From the NCBI RefSeq assembly GCF_051622035.1, contig NC_135362.1:10543501-10607500 (forward strand): a DNA stretch of 64,000 nt, in the 5' to 3' direction. A program made the position numbers and the translations under genes. Source of the stretch: Arctopsyche grandis. Lineage: Eukaryota > Arthropoda > Insecta > Trichoptera > Hydropsychidae. The notes below the pieces were generated by a model, which was not told where the DNA came from, searched no databases, and saw nothing but the letters and a program-made list of their open reading frames with translations. Below, piece by piece: positions 13,126 to 24,870 of this stretch; position 1 is the first letter of the stretch, and each line of letters opens with the position of its first letter.

Positions 13126-15699
13126 TTATAAATACATAATTAATTATAGTAAATATTCTACTCTACCAACACTGTTTTCACATAGCTTAATGTGAAAAAG
13201 ACATTATTGATAAAATTTTGTGAAATCTTGCAGGATTGTATTGATATTAATACTCAAAAACTTTTTTCTTCTTGAGATATACACTATCCCGCCTATTCTC
13301 AAGATTTGTTTTTAATTTTCTAAGTTCACTCACAATAATACTTACATATGTATGTATAATACTTGCTTTTATATTTTCTTTTATCAAGATTCGTTAAATG
13401 TATTAATGTTTCTATTGATGTATGTATTTATTTGAGTTGCCCTTGCACAAACAACAAATAAATTTCACCACAAAAGATTGTTCTTGTTTGATAAAATATG
13501 ATTTCAGTCCCTCAAAGATTTAAAATATTCTCTCATTGGCTGGGGGTGATTTTCCGAGGCAGCACTTTTCACGCAATTTGAAAATATTCAGTCTTGAGGG
13601 CTACTTATAAGCAAAATCACGGTAGGGATTATGTCTTTAAACATAGCAGCTATTTCTAAGAGGTGAATGACTTCAAAATAATCCCGATTAAATTGGCTAT
13701 ACGTGTAGGTACATGCCCATAATCTAATTGGCCAATTTATTCATTCTTAAAATTCAAACGGGTACTTTTTCCTTTGAATGGTTTTCCTTATCGACTTTTA
13801 CGATATGTAATAAGTAATTCGAAAGTCTATAAATATATAAAAAGTGTTTTAAAAAATATACCAATTACTGAATTCCACGAATAAAGTAGTGTAGTGTAAA
13901 CTAAAGACAAGGATTTAAAAAAGGCATTATCCATTCTCAATATACATATGTTATTACCCAACCTGTTCTTGATTGCTGGTTACATAACATTTTCCCTGAT
14001 AATTTTTACTTCCTCAATATGTATCTAAATTCGTACTCAATTAAAATCTATTTTCTGTGTGCGATTCTAAGAATACATATTTCGCTATGAAACGTTCAAT
14101 GGCCGCATCAATCATCAATTTATTGGGCGTGTTTTAAATGTCAAATCTGACCTTACCACTAATTTTGAAAGCCTTCAATATTAAAAGAATTCATGAAAGT
14201 CAATTTATAATCAACTTGGCAAATTCTGAATAAGAAATATGTGGGTGTATCTCTTCTACTAATTTTTTTATTATAATAGGAGTAGGAAATTTTCAACAAT
14301 TACATATTTCAAATTGATTCACGTTCTAAGAATCAACACCTAGAATAATTTCCCGTGGATTTTCAAGAATGGACCTTGACCTATTTCAAAGAAAAAATGT
14401 GCTCATAATTTCAAAGAACGCTTCAAGCTCCCGAGTGGAGTTTTTAAGGCTTCTTATTTTTTTCTTAGCAATTTCGAACCTGTTTTCTACGACTGTAGGA
14501 GTTCTTCGTTTTTTTTCATGCTATTTTTTCAGCTCATTTCAAGCAATAGCATTTTATTTTCATTGATGAAATTTTGATACGAATTTAATTGCGAGATTGA
14601 AAAGTTGAAGCGTAGATATAATTATAGTGCTAGAATTATTGAACGCATTGTGATATAATGTATATTTATTTAATTTAATTTTAAAATAAATTCAATTACA
14701 AGCATTAATTCTTATGAAGTGCGTGTTATATTAAATACATAATATTATACTACGCTACACTATCACTTCTAAGTTTGACCTTGACATGTCTTACTTATCT
14801 CGAATGCATTCGTTCACTCGTCCTCATTATTTAAACAGTGTTTTTATTATTACTCAATACACAAAACGTAATAGTCGAAACATTTTTCCTTGTTCGTTGT
14901 GAGCGACTTAAAGTCGGATTTTCGTCAAAATTTTACCTGCATTGCCAAATATGTCTGCGTGGATATTTTTTTTTTCAATTCGAACACGATAACGACTCAC
15001 TTCAAAGTTCAAATTTGGTTCACAATATGCTCGGGACCATAATGTGATAAATCGGTGATTCACCCGACAGCGTGTCTGTCGAACAGTATATGAGTATGCT
15101 AATCATGTGAACGCTTTTACTTTCCACGACCGATAATCTCGCTTAAAAAGGTGAAAAAAAAAAAACATATAATATATACGGAACAAAATAACCGTTGCTT
15201 ATTAACTCCTGCCCGACAAAACGAGGAAAATGTCCAGATGAAAATGAAAGTTTGGAATGTTGAAAGCGACCGTGAACGACCTCGTCCTAAATGGGAAAGT
15301 AAACCAAAACTAACAACGCAAAAATACTTCAGATTTTTTGATGAGTAATATGATATAATACTTCCACGCTTAGGATTCTCTATTCGTAAAACAATAACCT
15401 TAAGTTCTTTCAGGAATAATTTAAAATGGAGCATCCAGTAGAAGAACGTTCGCCATTAAGATGATGTAGCATGCAAAGAACAAAAGGAAGACTTACTACA
15501 TATAAGTATACAACATGTACAGATATTAAATAACAAATTCAAAACATGATTCTATTCGTTTTTATGTCAATATAAATTTGATCAGTATCTACAGGATCAG
15601 TTGATAGCAACTACATATCAACTGATCAACATCGTAGCTTTCGTTTTGTATTAACACGAAATATATACGTAGCTATGTAGGTACCAGAGTACCAGACGG
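13126..15699. other. AT-rich noncoding DNA
   Basis: No gene recognised. Open frames at 14369-14566, 14838-15047 and 15117-15434 give low-complexity, Phe/Leu/Ser-rich translations with no family resemblance. They overlap on both strands and look like chance. Confidence 0.55.
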
Positions 15700-15842
15700 A
15701 GACTGGTACACACAATTACGGGAGCCAAGGCGCGGACACAAAGAATTGTACGGTACGGCATGCCTAGATAGACTACAGCTGTGAATTATCTCATTGTTAA
15801 TTCGTACCATCTTATTATTTTGACAAGTTTCTCCTACATTAA
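15700..15842 (+). repeat. Family B fragment
   Basis: Bases 15785-15842 (CATTGTTAATTCG...TTTGACAAGTTTCTC) match the middle of the family B copy at 8341-8600. The match stops abruptly where LINE sequence begins at about 15843, so the LINE probably inserted into or next to an older family B copy. Confidence 0.4.
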
Positions 15843-16710
15843 ATGGTAAAAATAAAAATATATTGAATGAAATTAGAATTGATGATAAGTTAATTGAAAA
15901 AGTTGAAAATATAAAATACTTAGGAGTATACATAGACTCAGGACTAAATTTTAAAATGCACGCGGACTACATAATAAAAAAAATGGCTAGAAAAGTTGGT
16001 ATATTATGTAGATTAAGAAATATTTTAAGTAAAAAAAGTAAAATTTTAGTGTTTAATTCAATTGTCTTGCCACATGTGGTTTATTGTGCCACTGTGCTTA
16101 ATTTGTTTAGAATAAAGAATACAGAATAAAGCTATGAGAGGTATTTTGAATGTGAGTAGACTTAAGAGTATTATAAGTATGTTAGATGAATTAGGATGGA
16201 TGAGTATTAGAATTAGTCTAAATATTAGTACAGTGTCTTTTGTTTATAAGTTAGATCATAAGTTATTACCTAAGTATTTTGATGATTATATAATAAGGAA
16301 TAGAGATAAACATAGTTTTTATACTAGAAATAAGGACAAACTAGTTGTAAGTAGAGTAAGAAAGAATAAGACGGCTGGGGGTGTTTTTCATAGGGGTGTG
16401 CTCATGTATAATGCCCTCCCTGAGTGCATCAGGTCTGCTAAAAACATGGATGCATTCCTGCGAGGTGCGAAGAGACACCTCTGTGAGGAACAGTACATAT
16501 AAGTTAATTAAAAATTTTAGAGTTAAGTATAATAATTAAGATGTATTTTTAAATTAGCTTGATAGCTAATGTTTTTTTACACGTGCAAAGCTATCGAAGT
16601 TGGTTTTGAAATAATTATGTAGAATGTACCTACATGAATATACATACGTTATTATTTTTGTTACCTTAATTTATATATGTATGTATTTTTTCCCTATGAG
16701 GAAATTAAAA
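15843..16710 (+). mobile_element. CR1/Jockey-type LINE, C-terminal RT remnant with frameshift
   Basis: Two + frames, 15863-16129 and 16134-16502, together read as one C-terminal LINE segment. The first has KYLGVYIDSGLNFKMHADYI and LPHVVYCATVLN. The second resumes with KAMRGILN, then FVYKLDHKLLPKYFDDYI and a GGVFHRGVLMYNALPE block before a natural stop at 16500-16502. They lie in different frames, so a frameshift near 16128-16134 separates them. The N-terminal endonuclease and catalytic RT core are missing (5' truncation). It is less decayed than the LINE at 5230-6475 and is not obviously the same family. Confidence 0.85.
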
Positions 16711-18115
16711 TGCATTTTATATATTTATGTCAATAATTTTCTTGATTTTTGATTATTTTGAAAGCATGATTCCACTATCTTAAATCGAATTTATGTGCAT
16801 ACATTCGCGAATGTAAAAAGTTCGTGGGTAAATTTGGATTCGATGAACCGTAATCGTTGGTTGGGTCACAGTCTCTTTGCGCAAGTGCAACGCGCCTTCA
16901 GCAATTTTTCATGCAAATAAAATGACGCTAATTAATCTTTTACGCGACAAGAGAACAAAGGAGACACTTCCTTGGACAAACAGGTCGTTTAGAAATCGTC
17001 TCTGACAATGAGCAATTTTACTCGAAGGGTGTTAACGGCCCGTGCGATACTCCAACGGGGTCAAGTTACGACTGGTCAGTTACAAGCTCAAAGGTCATTT
17101 TATGCTATTGAAAATATATTTACGTGTGGTTAATCACTCTTTTTATTTACATGAATTCCATTATTAATTGTTTACATAAAAAAATTAATTTCTAGAATTT
17201 TCACAATACATTCCGGAAAAAATATTAGCTACGTAGGAATGTATATGTAGTAATGAAGTATATACAATTATAGTTTGAGCCACTCACTATTAGATACTTA
17301 ATAATCAACTTGAGCGATTTAATTTTCGTGTGCAAATTGGTGTGCCCTTCAAAGCTTGCTTTTTTATATTTTCCTGTAAACGCCGCAATCCACGTGTATC
17401 CATCGAAGGTCTTCCGCAATTCCATTCGGCAACGTGCGCGGGTCTTTGCACTCAATTTCACCGTTCGGATTCGACAATTGAAACGTTCAAAGAATAAGGC
17501 CAGTGAAAATAAACAAAAAATCGTAAATAACAACAAGGGATTGTTGATATTTGGGCGGTTGAGTGAGTCAGCAGAGTGGCGCATGATAATTCGCACACAC
17601 CTTTACGCGCACAGACGTCTACGCGCCAGTACACAGATTTATTTATCTCTGGTAATTTTATTTTTCTCGCAAATTGACAATAACAAAAGCAAAGAGGTAC
17701 ATACCCTTGGATTTTTTGCGCAATGTTTTGACGAGTGTTTCGTCCGAAATGGTTAACTGAATCGATTCGCAATCGCAAAACATTATGTACACGCGAACAA
17801 ACGCAACGCGACACGCGATCTTGTCGTTTGTTCAGATGTTTTTATCGTTCAGTTTAGACCTTACTGTAGAGGGGAGGGGAGGGGGTTCAAGGTCGTTACT
17901 AATTCATTTTAGACTTTGGGCGATGATGATTGACGCTGACCCTAACGTGGAAACTTATAGAATGGTTTGGTGTTTCAAAAAGGAATATGCAAACTATGGT
18001 TTTCCACACCTTTATTTTGATTCATGTGTTTTTAATTTAAAATTTTAGGTTTTGAAATTATAATTTTTATTATTTTAAAGCTCATATATTTCAAATGTTT
18101 ATTTTTTTAGTAAAT
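16711..18115. other. Noncoding DNA with GC-richer block 17000-17960
   Basis: Long overlapping frames (17225-17596 on -, 17310-17756 on +, 17458-17814 on -) are open simultaneously over GC-richer sequence. None has a recognisable motif. They cannot all be coding, and I find no support for any of them. The block could be a promoter region of an unseen gene. Confidence 0.4.
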
Positions 18116-18475
18116 TGGTATTCATCATCTACATACAACCATTCACCAATCACTGCTGTATGTATGTACATATGAAGGTTTCTCCAACACGCTTCCGCTC
18201 GTCTGTTTTGAGCAACTCTCGTCCATCTCACCCCACACATTTTCCTAATTTCGTCTACCCATTTTCCCTGCGGTCTTTCTTTTACCTTTTTGAATTCTCT
18301 CGGGTAATATTCTTCTTTTTTCCACCTTTCGTCCATTCATTCAATTTCAATCTCTTCACTCTATCTACTACCCTCATCATACTTCTCACCCACGTATTCC
18401 GTTTCCTGTCTTTCCTCGTTAGGCCAAGCATACAGCGTTTCATACTTCTTTGAGTGCATTGGACTTTGTATAACA
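18116..18475 (-). mobile_element. RTE-like LINE remnant, copy 2 (best-preserved C-terminus)
   Basis: Two minus frames (18282-18488 and 18091-18336) read as consecutive parts of one C-terminus. The first has SMKRCMLGLTRKDRKRNTW followed by a DRVKRLKLNEW block. The second has PQGKWVDEIRKMCGVRWTRV followed by AQNRRAEACW. This arrangement (M-L-G-x-x-x-x-D-R-x-R-N, then G-K/R-W-x-D-x-I, then W-x-R-V/A-A-Q-x-R) is the standard C-terminus of RTE-type endonuclease/reverse transcriptase polyproteins. A frame change and truncation make it a pseudogene. It explains the three more decayed copies at 1264, 22145 and 24640. Confidence 0.85.
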
Positions 18476-21390
18476 ACTTGACGTTCAATGTCTAAGTTTC
18501 ACCAAGTTGTACCAGTAAATTGGTATTATATTACCTAAAATATACGCCGTCTCTCTTTATATACAAAAATATATTTTATTCGTTTTGCTTCAGATTTTCA
18601 TCAATCATTTCTTCCGTCATTTTTTTACCATACAGCATGATATTTTGATTACAGCGTGTCGTGCATTGCATTACTTTGCAATTTTTAATTGCATTAGATA
18701 CATTTTGCCAAGATGTAATTTAGTTTCTTGTTCGTTCTTTGAGTAGCTTAACGTGAAGTTTCGTTTTATTTTATTTGAGACACACTTGATTGATCTTCAT
18801 TGTCAGTTATTGACAGATCAATAAATCGTAAGTAGGTATACACGTTAGTACCAGTTTTTGCTCAAGAGCATCCTCAGAGGTCATCCTTGGACGCAGTCAT
18901 CTATGTAATGAGTTGCATATTGTTTTTTAGATGTAAGAAGCGAGATGCAAATGCCCATGATATTGATTGAGGTCAACTCATCTTTTTTAATGATGGAAAA
19001 TTTCATTCATTCATCATTAGGTCTTATTTAAGAGTCACTTTGAACGGTTTGTTTACAGAGTTGTTGTCGTACGAGTTGATGAATTCGTCTTGTGTTTGTT
19101 ATTGTGACAAAATAATTTCAGTGTTGTTATTCTTTAACAGTATTTCTCAAAGTTACATTAAAATTGACTTGTTCACAATTTGGTGTCAACTTTTACGATA
19201 ATCAGTCAATTAATTAAAACTTTGTTTTGATATGTTGAAAGATAAGGCGGTCGAGTTGAAAAAATATGTAATTTTTTTCCAAAGATCTTGTATATCGTAA
19301 TGTGAAATTTTATAACACTTATCACAATAAAAACAATCCTTTAGCTTCCACGCTAAATGATCATTTCCTCAATCTGGACTAATTTTTTATTTGTTCCTGA
19401 CTTACTTGATATTTTTCATAAATTGAAATCTACACAATCTTTGTATTTTCTTGCTTTTTCTATTTATTACTTTGGGTCGTCATTTGAGAATGCTTCTTAA
19501 GCATCTTCCATCCTTATATTTAGTCAAATTAGCTAGATAGCTAAAATTATATAAATAAATTTGATTATTATTCTCACCTGCATGTCGATTATTTTTAATA
19601 TTATCCTACTAGCAACTAGACATTATATAATTTGAGGACTACTGTTCTACGATCATATCATCATGTTAACAGAATCGCTGATGTCACTCTTCAATCATAC
19701 ATACATTGTAGTGAACAATCGTCGTAATTCGCGAACAAGAAAAAAAGAGAATACATACATTATGTTGGCAACAACAATCTGTAAATTGAAAAGTAATTTT
19801 TTTGCACCAATTTGAAAATCTTCTCATTGAGCATACATAGTAAAAGATGAAAAAAACAAATGTGTGTTTGTTTTCACAAGAGCCAAATTCGGAGGCGCCA
19901 GTTCTTATCAATCAATTTTATCAAAAACGTCCTTAGTCGTTTGCAATTCCGTGATGTCATCTTTTTTGACCTATTGGATGTTATTGCATCGGCATTTAGC
20001 AGTATTTTTTTTTGTATTAATTTAACCAATGTGTGACTTTAAATGCTGTGACATTGAGATAGCATCTGAATTTTCTAGGTGTTTCTATATTTGCATCTTT
20101 TTTATTGACTGTGAGACAATTGGATTCAATCAGCGATTGTTTTACTTTCATACATATTATAAAACTCAAGGCAATGCACTTCTCTGTTTCAGTTTACAGC
20201 GATCGGTGAATTTGGAATGGAGGCTTCGAAAGAAAATCCGATCAACTTCGCATACCTCAATAACCGTTGTAAACAAGTCGAACTGTACGAATTAATAAAA
20301 CTTGTATAGCAAAGCAACGTTTATCGCGAGTGTGAGCAAAAAAGCGTACCTTTTTAGACTGATACGACCTTGTGTCGTCTATAAAAAAATTGATAATAAT
20401 AGATTGGCGAGTATTTTTTCGACATAGTCCTAGTAAAGCAAAAAATATGTTCATTAGGAGGAGATTGATGACAGACATTTAATGTGCGAAATGTGTTATC
20501 ATTAGCAGTGTAATTGCTAATGTCGTTCATCAACGAGGTTGTCCACGAGCTTACTCACTAATATCATATCTGCATACATACATATAAGCGGCCAACACGT
20601 GTATAACAATTCGAGAAAAAAATGTATAAAATTTACATACATTATTGAATCGATTTAAAATCGATAGTGAATTCATTGAAATGTGTATTTCGATGAGTAC
20701 ATACATACATACATATATCTATTTTGGACTTTTTTTAAATTGAAGTTTCAATCTGATTATTTTAAAGGATTTACCAATGACAGATCGGGTACACATGTAC
20801 TGAAATTTCAACCGACCAATCAGAGTGCTGCATTCAATGCGTGTCGAGTTCAAAATGGCTATTTTTTTGTTGTTTTTCGATTGTTTTTATCAACGCATTC
20901 ATTTGTTCGGTTTAATAAGTATGTAGCGGATGGAAAAGGTAGCTATTATTTCATTTCGGTTTCCGTTATTTCATCCATATTAAATTATTCAAAAATGTTC
21001 ATTATTTACATACGAGTGCAACGCACGATGATAAATCACCACGAATGATTTTATTTCGTTCTGTTTTATTTTTCAATGTAATTATCCGCTATTTAGTATC
21101 AAACATAAATCATTTAATTATCCTTAATTAAAAATCTACCCATTCAGATATAATTTTTCAAATTTTGACGCGAAAATTCGAAACCATTCTTTAACCAATC
21201 TTAATATGTAAAAGAATTTTTTTTTTTTTTTTTGATAATTCATCTTCCTTTCAATTTAATGTGTCTGCAATAACGATGCTTTGTAATTATAGATAATCAA
21301 TTTAAGTATTTCTTTATATGCAGATTAACATCAAATAATTTCTTTCTTTAAACATTTATTTTTTAGATTTGATTTTGATTTTTATATTGT
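18476..21390. other. AT-rich noncoding DNA
   Basis: No recognisable gene, RNA or element. Frames such as 20029-20295 and 20683-21048 lack any family resemblance. A T-homopolymer run lies at about 21216-21233. Confidence 0.55.
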
Positions 21391-21560
21391 ACTAGTTGTT
21401 TTACCCGGCTTCGCTCAGTAGTATTTGTAATATAAACAGCTTAAACATGGCGAATCTGATAGTAAATATTATTTTGTTTTTTTATTAAATGTATTTGAAT
21501 CGAAAAAAATGTATCGAAACGTCGTCATGGAAACTTTGTTTTGTTTTCGAATTTCCCAAG
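21391..21560 (+). repeat. Dispersed repeat family R, copy 1
   Basis: Begins TAGTTGTTTTACCCGGCTTC and continues through CAGCTTAAACATGGCGAATC and TGTATTTGAATCGAAAAAAA. The same sequence occurs at 61946-62110, and as two halves at 30596-30661 and 38554-38620 split by the BEL/Pao element. There is no open frame. The element class is not established. Confidence 0.7.
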
Positions 21561-21837
21561 CAAAAATACTTACAAACATTATGTTCACAATACATATTAG
21601 GTTTATTCAAATAGCTACTGATCAAATGATCATTGTCTATTTTACACATTAATAATTTTTAACATTTATGTATATTAGGTACGTATGTCAGTATATTATC
21701 TTATTTTAATGTAAGTACATACTTATGTACTTATATACACCATAATAGAAAAAACTCAAAAACCTATTTACAATAAATGTTTACAAATTATAATACCTTT
21801 TATAATATCTACATATATTCATAGGTATTTATGCACT

Positions 21838-22078
21838 TTAGTAGCATGTGCACAGGAGCTGCGGCGCTGCAGAACCCTAAGAAAAATTACGCATTTCTAT
21901 ACATTTACATCTAGTGTATATATTAAAAATAAAAATGATAAGATATTCGACATACTCATTATTAATAAGGATGTCAAATATATTAATGAAAGTTGTACAT
22001 GCGATTTTTTCTGAGGGTACTGCAGCTCCGCAGTTCCTATGTACATATGTATGTACATGTATCCATGAACCGCCACTG
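21838..22078 (+). mobile_element. hAT-type MITE, family C, copy 2 (decayed)
   Basis: Left arm GTGCACAGGAGCTGCGGCGC and right arm ending AACCGCCACTG correspond to the two arms of the copy at 9559-9788. The outermost left bases have decayed, and an (ACAT)n tract has expanded inside the right arm (about 22040-22060). No clean target duplication remains. Confidence 0.65.
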
Positions 22079-22144
22079 CTAAAGTCTATTTAAAGTCGAA
22101 GTTTTGGTAATGTGTTTTTTATAATGGAAAACTATATACATATC

Positions 22145-22430
22145 ATCATCGTCATTTACAGCCATTTTCCATCCACTGCTGGATGAAGGTCTATCCGGCG
22201 GTTATGTCGCCACGCGGTTATGTCTGTCGCGGTTTTGGCTCTCGCGGTTTTGTCGCGGCGCGGGAACGTCGGCGCGCTTATGACCGCGCGGTTTTGACTG
22301 GACACCCTATCCAACACGCTTTCATTCGTCAATATCTTAAGCAAATCTCATCCCACACATTTTTCTGATTTTATCCACCCATCTCCCCTGTGGCCTTCCT
22401 TGCACCGTTTTACATTCTCTGGTATGTACC
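22145..22430 (-). mobile_element. RTE-like LINE remnant, copy 3, interrupted by insertion
   Basis: Matches copies at 1264 and 18116 (CCACTGCTGGATGAAGGTCT, then CCAACACGCTTTCATTCGTC), but 110 bp of unrelated GC-rich sequence sits in the middle at 22197-22306. Decayed, with no open frame of its own. Confidence 0.75.
22197..22306. mobile_element. Short GC-rich insertion with 6-bp target duplication
   Basis: The RTE remnant is split here. CTATCC is present on both sides (22191-22196 and 22307-22312) but is expected once by comparison with the uninterrupted copies, so it is a probable 6-bp target-site duplication. The insert is CpG-rich and built from repeated modules such as CGCGGTTTTGTCG and GCGGTTATGTC. 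No terminal inverted repeat, poly-A or coding frame is apparent. Similar modules occur in the inverted repeat at 51312-51567. Confidence 0.6.
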
Positions 22431-24064
22431 TATAGAAAACTTCGAGTGTTTTAGAGTATCTTTCAATAGATAAATGCGATCAGATTATCAAAAACAGAAA
22501 TCATTTCCACTTCATTTAACATATTTTCTGATAAAATAAAACATTTCCGTCCATATTTACCCCTTCCCATCCAAACGCACCAAATTTAATGCTGCCAAAT
22601 TTTAAGTATAAATGACTAGCGTATACGTATATAGTAATTAGGTATACTAATCAAGCGTAAATACGAAACTTGTACGTTTACCTTTGAAGGACGGAACGTC
22701 GAGATCGAACGAGTGTCCCGAACCGGGGTCGAGTAAGACCCCAGTATTTTTTAATCAAAATACAGCTTTTCTCAATACAAATGGGTTAAATATATATCTT
22801 ATTAATCATTTTGTAGATCAACATAAAAAAGTTTAAATCCTATAGCATGTTTTTGACTATTTAAAAAATAACGAAAAGCATCAACATGCAAATGCACATA
22901 GGTAAGTCCAACGGGCGACTGCATGACTCAATAGCCACGCGCCAAAAGCGACGAAAACAATAGTTTACGAAAATATAGCTGTCTCTTTCTCTCGCATCGA
23001 TTCATCGATCAACAAGAATATGCAAGCGAACAGTCAAAAACACGACTTATCGCTATCGCCTTTAAATCATACTTTGAAACGTAGAAATGTATAAATGTTT
23101 TTTTTACGATGTACCCCTTTTCTCAATCATACAAAATCTATTAAAACAAATTTCTTGTAGTTCATTCTTGGAATACAAGAAATATAGGGTGTATAGCTTT
23201 GAAAACTACATAGTTATTACGAAAAACGTAAAAATTGGGGCACTAGCATACTTGTACATTGGAAATTTTCTGAAAAAAGTACTGTACGTACATATATCTG
23301 AAAACAGTGTTTCCTTACTATCAGCAAAGGAGGGTTCGACCGAACTCGGCACCCAAATGGTTAAAATTTGGAAAATTCAGGCCCGTCACCTGCGGATGAA
23401 GGATGCGTTGGGGCGGGTAACGACGCTTGTCGCTATCTATCGATGTGTCTGGTTTGTGTTTACCGCGTGATCGCGAAAATATTTCAAGGTGGTTTTGAGC
23501 GCGAGATAAATGCGCAAAAAAATATATAAAGTAAAAAAAAACTGGCGCCCCCTCGCACGCGCAAACATGGTGAGATCAACGCACCAAGCGGCCATTGGCT
23601 CTAGCCGCTAGCGCCAGGAAACCTCATCGACGGCAAAACACTTTTTTGTCGAAGTTTGAGAGACGCCTGCCGAATTCCTATGTGTTGCGTTGACCCAGCC
23701 GATTTGTGCTCTATCTATTTCCAGTCGAGTTTTTTTTTTGCTTAGACTCCTTCAGGGGGTTCTAGATGTTAGAGAGGATCGTTGGATGCGAGCTTTCGGA
23801 GCTTGTTCAAATGTGGTTCGCACCCTTTGGCCGTTGACCTTCTAACGGTCGCTAGAAGCTTCGATTGAAAATTTTATAATATTTTTTTTATTTTTATCTA
23901 AGTTTATATTAAAAAAAATTGTTTAAGTTACATAATAGTACTACCTATTGGTTTTGGTTTTTAAAAGCATTGAAATTCACCTTAAATCTATTTATCATTT
24001 TAAAAGTAATTGTTTGCGTGCATAAAAAATCTATTCATAATTGTTACGAGTTTTTGATATGAGC
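22431..24064. other. Noncoding DNA with CpG-rich block 23320-23860
   Basis: The block contains a TATATAAAG-like stretch at about 23522 followed by GC-rich sequence (CTGGCGCCCCCTCGCACGCG). The first ATG after it opens only a very short frame. This could be a promoter with an untranslated first exon, but no gene can be attached to it. The minor + frame 23087-23470 runs into the block without recognisable content. Confidence 0.4.
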
Positions 24065-24312
24065 TGTTGTATTTGAAATTGGGTTAAGTCCACTTTTCTT
24101 CATTACGAGAAATATTTCGCAAAACATTACATATTATGTTGACAATATTTGAAAATACTATGTGGACTGTAATACGTTTATTCTGCCCTTTTTTTTTGAG
24201 ATTCTGGACCTATCGAATTAAAAGAAGTGATAACAATTTATGAATTGAGTCAAACAGAAATATTGCGTTTGGAACTGAAAATTGGACTTCCGCCACTTTC
24301 AAATATAACGGC
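24065..24312 (+). mobile_element. Inverted-repeat miniature element, family A, copy 2
   Basis: Best copy of the family. Left end TTGTATTTGAAATTGGGTTA then AGTCCACTTTTC. Right end GAAAATTGGACTTCCGCCAC then TTTCAAATATAACGG, which pairs with the left end in inverse orientation with a few mismatches over about 33 bp. No coding capacity. Confidence 0.7.
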
Positions 24313-24639
24313 CCATATATACATATTACATGTACAAGGTTTTTAGCCATTTTTCCTATTATGTCATATACTCTGACATTAAAATACGATAATACTACTA
24401 TATATGTAGGTATAAATACTAACATGTTTTACGTATTCTCTTTTTTTAGAAACGCATAGATTTCCTTTAATTAGCACAATTTACTTTAGAATATCGACTT
24501 CAAAGAGTATGTGGTTAAAAATAATACACATATAATAATGTATTATGAATATTAATAAGAATTGTAAACTGTAACTGTAAAATTAAAATAAGATAATACT
24601 ATAAATACTTACAAGAAAAATAATGTGTAAAATAGATAA

Positions 24640-24870
24640 TGATCACTGGCATTCAGAGCAATTCGCCATCCATTGCTGGATGAAGGCCTTTCCAACATGC
24701 TTCCATTCGTCTTTGTTTTAGGCAACCTTCATCCATGTCATTCCACATTTTTTTCTGATTTCATCCACCCATTTCCTCTGTAGCTTTTCTTGCACCCTTT
24801 AACGTTCTCTCGGTAACCATTCGAGCACTTCTTATGCATCTGCTGTTTCAAAGTCAATAAATATAATGCA
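24640..24870 (-). mobile_element. RTE-like LINE remnant, copy 4
   Basis: GCTGGATGAAGGCCTTTCCA and the following sequence match the copies at 1264 and 18116. Heavily substituted; no open frame. Confidence 0.7.

Noticed and set aside
17225-17814. Three overlapping frames of 118-148 codons
   Set aside because: They lie on opposite strands over the same bases and none has a family signature.
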